NCBI GenBank assembly: GCA_002633005.1
Contig: NMRA01000202.1
Span: 229,516-293,515 of the forward strand
DNA length: 64,000 bases
Direction: 5' to 3'
DNA from: Phoronis australis
Lineage: Eukaryota > Phoronida > Phoronidae
A model generated the notes under the pieces. That model had not been told where the DNA came from, ran no database searches, and saw nothing but the letters and a program-made list of their open reading frames with translations. A program made the position numbers and the translations under genes. How positions within the stretch are numbered: the first letter of the stretch is position 1; each line of letters opens with the position of its first letter. Positions 36,701-45,700 of this stretch are shown one piece after another.

Positions 36701-39700
36701 GTGAAAAGTGAAAACTTCAGCGTACACTGTTCCCATACATGTTAAAGTCTTTTGTCGATGTCCAAATGTTCTTATGACTTAAAATGTACAGTTTCAGAGA
36801 TATAATACACTCAAGGAGTTCCTTACGATTAGGACTTAATAGTGAAACTTTGGGAACAAGCATTTCTTCTCATGTATCTGCTGACGCATGAAGGTCTCAC
36901 ATTTTACACTCTTCTAGTAACCTTGGAAACACAATTTTATCAACCAAATTTAAACCATAAAATCATCCAACAAATTATTCCTTTTACCACACATTTTGCA
37001 TGATCCCCTGAAAAATGTTTATTCCACAGATTACGCCAATGAAACGGATCATGATGAGGAATACTCTCTTTGTTGCCAATTCATAACCATAGAAACGGAT
37101 CATGATGAGGAATACTCTCTTTGTTGCCAATTCATAACCATAGAAACGGATCATGATGAGGAATACTCTCTTTGTTGCCAATTCATAACCATAGAAACGG
37201 ATCATGATGAGGAATACTCTCTTTGTTGCCAATTCATAACCATAGAAACGGATCATGATGAGGAATACTCTCTTTGTTGCCAATTCATAACCATAGAAAC
37301 GGATCATGATGAGGAATACTCTCTTTGTTGCCAATTCATAACCATAGAAACGGATCATGATGAGGAATACTCTCTTTGTTGCCAATTCATAACCATAGAA
37401 ACGGATCATGATGAGGAATACTCTCTTTGTTGCCAATTCATAACCATAGAAACGGATCATGATGAGGAATACTCTCTTTGTTGCCAATTCATAACCATAG
37501 AAACGGATCATGATGAGGAATACTCTCTTTGTTGCCAATTCATAACCATAGAAACGGATCATGATGAGGAATACTCTCTTTGTTGCCAATTCATAACCAT
37601 AGAAACGGATCATGATGAGGAATACTCTCTTTGTTGCCAATTCATAACCATAGAAACGGATCATGATGAGGAATACTCTCTTTGTTGCCAATTCATAACC
37701 ATAGAAACGGATCATGATGAGGAATACTCTCTTTGTTGCCAATTCATAACCATAGAAACGGATCATGATGAGGAATACTCTTTGTTGCCAATTCATAACC
37801 ATAGAAACGGATCATGATGAGGAATACTCTTTGTTGCCAATCCATAACCATAGAAACGGATCATGATGAGGAATACTCTCTTTGTTGTCCATCCATAACC
37901 ATAGAAAACAACTTGGCTTTTACGTCAGCCTTAATACCAGGGATTGTGATTCTGCCAAACTCTCTGAACAAGCTATGAAAGAATACCGAGTCATCATTAT
38001 CAACCTCATCTTCGTTACCAAGATAATTACGTCGGTTACCTTGGTGATACGTGTCTAGAGACAAGGTTGAAACACTGTCATGACGTAAACTGTATGTATC
38101 GTAAACAGCTGGCATGTCATGACGTTCTTCACCATTCACAGTGTTGTCGCTGTCATGACACAAGTTGTTCGACACAAAAGCAGCATCGCCACAACAAGTA
38201 CAATGTGAACCATGACTTGCTATAGTATTAGGCTCGGGTTCAGCCTTAACAATGACATTGTCTTGCTGACACGTGTCTGACAGGGTAGAAGCATGATCAC
38301 AGCACTGGCTCTGCACCTCAGCAACTGTACTGCTGGAATCATGAGGATGAATATCAGAAATGCTGACACACAACTTTTCATGGCTTGTCTGCTGCAGATT
38401 GTTAGTTTGCCCGTATTGCTCAAAGGTGTCACTAGCCAAAGTACCGTCGCTTTCGTTGCTGACAACCGCACTTAAAGCCAACGTACCTATTCTCTGAGTG
38501 CAACTCAGGTCAATTGGTAAATCATCTCCAGGATTATCTTTACTGCCCGGGAGAACCTTGTTTATTTTTTCCACCACTACTTCACTAGATGATGGAGGCC
38601 CTTGATTGAGACCAAGTGCTTCCCCGATACAGGCCTCGTGCACAGGTTCTTTTACCAATACGTCTGATTTGTTCTTCGACGCAAGTTTTCTAGACGTTCT
38701 TCCATGTCTACGAAAGGTCCGTATCTTCTTCTGTCCTTTAACAGCAGACCTTGCCTTTGTGTTCTTCACTTCCACCAGTGCCAAATTCTTCTTCACACAC
38801 TTTCGATTTCCAGAAGTTTTCAACGTTACGCGACGCCTAAAACTGGAGTTTCTTGTGAAATGTAGCAAGCCAGACCCATTTGCACCCCAGTCCCCTGGTT
38901 CCTTACCATCTGAGAAATGCAATGGCTTTTGAAGATTTGTTTTCATACGATTCTTTCTCCTGGCAAATACTGGTAACATCACCACACGACATTGTTCAGT
39001 GACAGAATTTTGACATTCGACATCCACTCTAAAGCTTTTTCCTTTCGACAATGAGGTCACACAATCTTTTTTCTGTTTTTTCTTCTGTAAGTCATTTTCA
39101 GAAAATCGTTTGATAGAGGATTTCCGATTGGATCTTCTCGTCTGAAAACACATTAACAAGGGATTAACAAACACTTAAGATAAGATTTAAATTCAAAGAA
39201 CACCAAAAATGGACAATTTAAAAAAAAAGTTCATTATCATCCAAAGAATATTTATTTCAAGTTAAACAATCGAGATTTCAGGATTCCCCCAGCAGGTGGT
39301 GATATCAGGACTTTCACAAATAAGTATCGTGTAATTAATACTTCGTTTTCATCTTATAAATCTGACACTCGCTAATTTGACCTCAACCTGATTAAGGTTA
39401 CGCGGAACTCTCAGCACCACCATCATCAAAATGCCGGAGAAGGAATCTGATACTCGACCATGCTTAAGTTTTGCACAGAAAGCAAATAATGAAAACTTAC
39501 CCTAAGATCTGTTAAGTTTTCGGATGCTTAAAATGGTCGCAGGAAGTCCATGGGCAAAAAATTCACCCTACTCTAGGAGACTTTACAACATTCATGCCAA
39601 AAGATGTCACTACAGGTCAAATGGCGCATCGATTCCTTCTCAGGCAAACTATTCACTCGGCAGAAGGGAATCATGAACACCTCAGTACAGGCCAAAAATA

Positions 39701-42700
39701 TTGAGACACGACAGCCCATCTCCATCACGAATCTTCACATCTCATCATTCCAGCTACTACTGATGGCTAAATCCACAGCCACTTCGTCGTGACTTGCGTT
39801 CAAACGTCATGAACGCAAATCATTTTGTTAGATTATTTTTGGCATGTAATGTACGCTGTACACATCAGTAAGGTTCCACGTATCTATGGCAACAATCCAA
39901 GAATCACTACAAACACAGAATTTTCAAAAAAGATAAAGGTTGGCTCGACAGAAAATGTCTTTGCTGTTGGCCACTGATAAAATGGGATCGGTAACTTGAG
40001 CTACCATCCACAGGACTGAAAGCGAAATTCACTAACGTGTGATGGTTTGTGTATTCAAAATCTTTTTCAGACGTTACTTTTAGCCTCATTTTAGTTAAAA
40101 ACCTGCCGAATGAAATTTTAACGAAAACCAATCATGTAAAAAATTAATTGCAATGATTTTCTGTCAACATGCTATCAAATCAACTATTATCAGAAAAAAC
40201 AAAGTATTTTTTAAGTTTAGATGTTTCTTCAATTTTGGATGGTGCACAAACAAAACATCCGGCACAGTTGAATGACCCTGAACTTCATATTCTATGAAAT
40301 TACAAGTATATTTTGAACATAAAAATATCAACAATTTGGCGTGGGCAATCTGATTTATGGCCAATCTCATTTGAAGGCAATCTCATTAGTGTCAAAGAAC
40401 TTCCATCCGCCTTTCAGGAAATATTTACACCACTCTGTCCGTGGCACGGTATGAGATCGTGCTGCCCCAGACACGCTTGCAAACTCCCACTAAGAAAATT
40501 TTAGCGACATCTTTTGACTGATGAGATTTATTTCATGTTATAACATATGGTCAGTGCAAAGGATTGATAGAGTACATACTTCCAGACACTGGACACTAGG
40601 TGTCACCTCAGGCAGGATTCAAGATGCTTAAATTCACTGAGTTTCTAATAGAGTTAAACTACATTTTCTGAAAAACTATGGGTCAGAACTAACCCATATT
40701 TAGTTTCAGGAGACAAGAGCGTTAAAAAGAGTGCAGGCGGCCTAATCCTTTTGCGATACATCAGGCGTGCTTCGGCCGCAAGGCTGGACCTATTACACTA
40801 ATCACCAAGAGGATTGATGTAATACATACTCTGTTGAACTCTGGTGGTAATATGCCCGTAGTCGGAATCTCTCGGATGAGACCAGTGTTGACTAGGCCTT
40901 TCCTTGTAAGGAACATGATGATGCGGTCCACCTCCATTATGCAACGGATGCGCACGAGACCACGGCACAAGACAAACGGGGCACACTTCTCGACAGTTAA
41001 CCAATCCTGGGAAAACAATGCGTCCGTATTACGGAGAACCTCCTTGCAAACACCCACATCCCATTTAATGATGTAATGATTAGTACATATTTCAAAGACA
41101 TGCTTTTAAGAAATGGTGACAGAGATCGCAGGTTTACACAATATTTGTCAAAAAGCCGTGACACGCAAATCACCATGCACTATCAAAATAGTGTAATATA
41201 TGGATTTAACGAACTCCTTTGAAACTATTATGAAATAAACTTGAGATCGATGACATTCAAATGCATTGTTTTATTCCCTAGCCAAGATATCCTTAAACAT
41301 TAAGTGTTAGCGATAAGATTGTAGTTGACAAAAAACTCTGTAGTTGGCATACCACAAAAGCCAACAGCATTCAGACAAAATAGCCCAAAATCCCCCATCA
41401 TGACACCTTGGCAGAAGCCAAATTCATCTTCAGAGTAGTCTCCCCTGATGACTGAGAATGAAGGGGAATTAACAACAAAGTTAGTAAGGTGTCTAAGTCA
41501 TTATGTAATTAGAATTTTACCCTCATATATTGGCTATTATTCAGTTTTGCTGTTGATATAAATAGCTATCATGACAGAGAAACGATATTTTGTCCGATTG
41601 CTTTCGACCTGTAGTGTAGTATCCAGTCACAGTGTATTGAAGTGGATGTTGTGAATATTGTTTATCAATACCTCAGCAGCATTGATGAACATGTCTGTGA
41701 AGTGTGGGTGAAAACAATTAGCTACGATTACGTCTTGGAACATTTAGCTAAACAATGGGGGCCTCTTTAAGCGAGGCTTTTCAATACCTGCGCTCCTTTT
41801 CCAAGCTCAATACAACTTAAATCATTGCATGCAATACCTGGTGAGAACTGTTCCATAATGTAACAATTATGTTGCGTAGACCGATGTACATTTGTTGCTC
41901 TCTGAAAAAATAAGCAGTTCACCATGTAACATTCTGTACGTTCACCCATTGCACAGAAAATGAACTTGTAAGCACAAACACTTAATTTTGACTAGCTAAT
42001 CTCATTCATCTCCAAAACGACACACAAGACATTCTTTCAGTGTGTTAAAACAGTCCAGTGACCAAGTTTGCAGATTCTCAGGTGAGATATCTCCTGTAAA
42101 TGTGGACCGGGATCAAATACCATGGCTGGAACCAAAACGCACTAGAATGAGTCTCTAAATCCAATGGGTGGACTCTGTAAACCACACTGGCCAGAAATGA
42201 AACAGTGCATCCAGATTTACTGCAACTCACAGGAGATTGGCCAATCTGAACTACACATACATCCAAACACAACAAAAGAAACACAGAATTCTAACATGGC
42301 AAATAAGCGAAAGCGGATTTCATGATTGCCATCGCTCATGACTGGGAATTAACCACCAGTCACACAAGCTGAAGTCTCTATTCCTAAAGCTAGGATTTTG
42401 CTCTTACCAGACTTCTTTGATCACAAACAAATGATACGTTGTTACGATTACTTATGTCTACTGAGGTTCCCTGTTAAAAGATTTAATTACCTGGAGAATT
42501 CCGGAAACTGTTCAAGCTCGTCAGCTTCCATCATATCCGGACGGAGACACATGGCTTTAGTGTACTCATCTGGCTGGACAAAGGGCTGAAAGTTGGCACC
42601 AAGTTTGACCTCTGAAAGCACATCCAAAACACACTGAGCTAATGCTAATGCTAAATAACAAAGTCTGAAAAATCATTAAATATGATCGTAAGGAAAACAA

Positions 42701-45700
42701 TACGTATTGAGTTTACAATATTCATTGCCTCTTTCAATGATAATAGTACATTTTTGGGCATCCTGACCACAGTAAACCCGACAAGAGCAACGTGGGCAGT
42801 GTGTATAGAGGGGATGAACATTATTTTCCAAATTTCCTGAACTTAATAGGTATCAAGACAAATGCTAAGAAAAACATTATTGCCGCTTGAGGACTTGATT
42901 TGACCCCAAAATCCACATCAGATGTACACTCCTCAACACACGCACAAATTTCACGAAGATCATCCATCAAGGAGCTAGGTAGATATTACTCAGCCACAGG
43001 CAAAAAAAAATTGCCACTAAAAGAGGCCACAGCACTCAAGACATGTACGAAAACCATAGTCAGCCATGTACATCCCAGCAGAAACAAATGTGTCAAATTT
43101 CCTTAGTGGTTTGGCCAATAGAGGGGGCCACCAAAAGAATGACTAGAAAAATCATAACAGTCACCAAGTGGCTTAAAATATAGCAAATGTGCCTGAAGAT
43201 GAAATGGTGTTATTGTGTCTTTAACAGAAAGCTGTTTGCCAAATTTCAGAAAAATCCATCATGGAACTCCAAAGATAGAAACAAAAAGGGAATAAAGCTA
43301 AAATTGCCACCAGAGATTTTGGAGATACAGCAGCTGCGGATGCAGGACAGGGATGACAGTGCAACGTGGCCACATGTTTGTTATGCCAACAAACACTAAT
43401 CTCAACTAGCGCACCTGCGTTCTTAGCTGTTGGCATGGCACTTGTTGCACTCATTCCCACTCCATCTGGGAAGTACTGTGTCAGGTAGGGGGCAGCAGGT
43501 GAGCTCCTCAGGAGAGGCGGTTGCACCAGTGTGTTGATCCAAAATGGTTCCAGTGCTTTCTGTGCTCTCTGGAAAAAATTGATGTCTGATAATTCTTGGT
43601 TGGGATACAGTTGTTCAGAAAAATTGAACACTTTGACAGAAGTCCACAAGACTCTGTTAAATTATGACAAATTTTTAACACATTTATTTGGTTTAAAGGT
43701 TATCTCAGGCCTAATTTAGTGGCCTCCATTCTACCTCCTATATTGATTCGTTCATAAAGAACTGACAGCTCCTTATATTTTGAGACAATGCTCAGCACAT
43801 ATCATGACAGGCCATGACAAGCCAACTTGTAGAGCCTGGCCACAAATGATAACAAACTGTCAGTTGCATGAAAGCCTTGTAATAGATCAAGGAACAATTT
43901 GTGGCCAATTTCATAATGGTAAAGGCTCAAATCAAAACTAATTTTGCTTTTTTTGTGAAGAGGGGGGAGGCAGTTTGTAGCCGCTTTAACTAAGAATTTT
44001 GGGAACTTCTTCAAATCAAACTGAACTTCAACCTCATAGACAGGAATTGAGCACTTCAGCCACACTGGGTACTGCAGTAGCGGACAGAAATAACATGTTT
44101 AACATGTTGCTGCATAGCAACACTGCTAGTTATTGTCTTGAGTAGCACAACTTATTTTTGGAGGGCATCTCGATCGTCAACTAGCAATTGGCTTAGATCA
44201 CACAAACCGACAGTAACATTTCAGCTGCTAAACCCACCAACTCAAGGGTATGCCTTCGAACAGTCTTAAACTGAGGCTGTAAGACTACTACAACTTTATA
44301 TACCGATAACATTTGTGCAAAATTCACAGCTGTTATGAACTTGTACGTTATACAACAGGCACACAAACAAATTCAGAAAACCAAGCTTTTTTTCTAAATC
44401 TCAGTTAGCGGAAACTACAAGTACTTCAGTATCATACCTCATCTTCAGGGGCATCACAGTAACCCGTTCGGTCCTTGTTCACACTCTGAAAACGAAAAAC
44501 AACACAGACTTCAAATCTGGCGTTTCAGCTAACACAACCAACACTGGGGAATACAGATAACATCCAGCCAACAGGGTATTGATCAAAAGCATCCATGGGT
44601 TACATAGTTTTACTTAGATTGTACAATGCTCAGTCCGTTCCCAAAACGTTTGTTCCCACTTTCAAGATCATACTAGGCTGTGTATAGGGGCATCACAAGC
44701 AAATTATTTTGTGTTCATTTAACTTGTAGCCAAAAATCAGATTTTCCTGGTCCCTGTTCAAACCGTTTAAACTTTGTACATCAAGGCTTGAAACTGGGCC
44801 CACTCATGTAACTCATTCAGTTTATGTAGGACCCATAAAAATGAACAAATTTAGACAACATCATAACTTGGAAATGGGTGACCAGATTCAAATGAAACAT
44901 TCAGACACTAAATTTTGTGCACTGTTCTTCAAAATGACGTAAAAGATAGTTTTCAAAATGTTTCACCTTTTATATTATCGGAATAAAAAATTGGAGTTTT
45001 ATGACTTTCATGAAAAAAAATAAAGTTGTATAAAACAATTAAGAAAAGTGGAAGAGCATTTTTGAGATTTCAGTTTCATCACTTAAGTTAAACGAAATTT
45101 GAGTGCGTTGTGCTGCATGTATCAGACTGAGTGCACTTTCCTCATACCATAAACCACGGGAAAACAATCAGCAATATCTGAGGACTTTTCACACTAAACA
45201 CAATGGAGGATGACTATTGCTGCGTTTCGTTGTCCAGGTTTTACACTTATGTAATGACTAATAAATACTCGTAACTCGTAATAAGCTTTAACAAATCATC
45301 AGGTAGTGTTTGTGGGAGTTCTAATTTGACACTTTAACAACTGGCAGGGCTGTTTTATGGTGTTTTTGATATGAAACTCGTGATTTTAAAAACTTTAAAA
45401 GCGATTTACGACATTTCCAAACAGCTTCACTTGAGCTAGTTGCATGGCAACAGGCTATGGGAGCAGATGACGGTCAGGAGAGAGCTTTATGTCAAAGGCA
45501 CAAAGCATACACACCTGAGTTTTACTGTTGGACACCATGCCACACTGAAATGTGCGGACAAACTCCTCGGTTAGTTCTAAGTCCTTGGACAGCTGGCGCC
45601 ACTTGCCACAATCTGGTCGATTACACTGTATCCAGTAGGGGAGGTACCGGTCATTCATGAATGTCTTGATGCTGGCCTCTGTCCGGCCCACCGATGACCA

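Larger units (their letters stand above)
33129..40829 (-). other. Long KDM1B intronic region with a missing exon
   Basis: Holds the mariner relic, the 287-N gap, a SINE, the minisatellite and the large unidentified exon. One conserved KDM1B exon should lie here. I saw no Gly-rich FAD loop on the minus strand in the visible bases. Confidence 0.85.

Noticed and set aside
36996-37817. 273-codon plus-strand and 272-codon minus-strand ORFs
   Set aside because: Both are pure read-through of the 51-bp minisatellite, which is divisible by 3 and stop-free in one frame on each strand.
37041-37903. CRISPR-like regular repeat
   Set aside because: Units are contiguous with no unique spacers and the setting is an animal genome.
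38220-38932. ORFs of 60-108 codons on both strands inside 37861-39141
   Set aside because: Shadows of the 426-codon exon, which has the better acceptor and motifs.
40798-41076. ORFs on the plus strand and in the other minus frame over the SWIRM exon
   Set aside because: They are shadows of KDM1B exon 8 (40830-41006).
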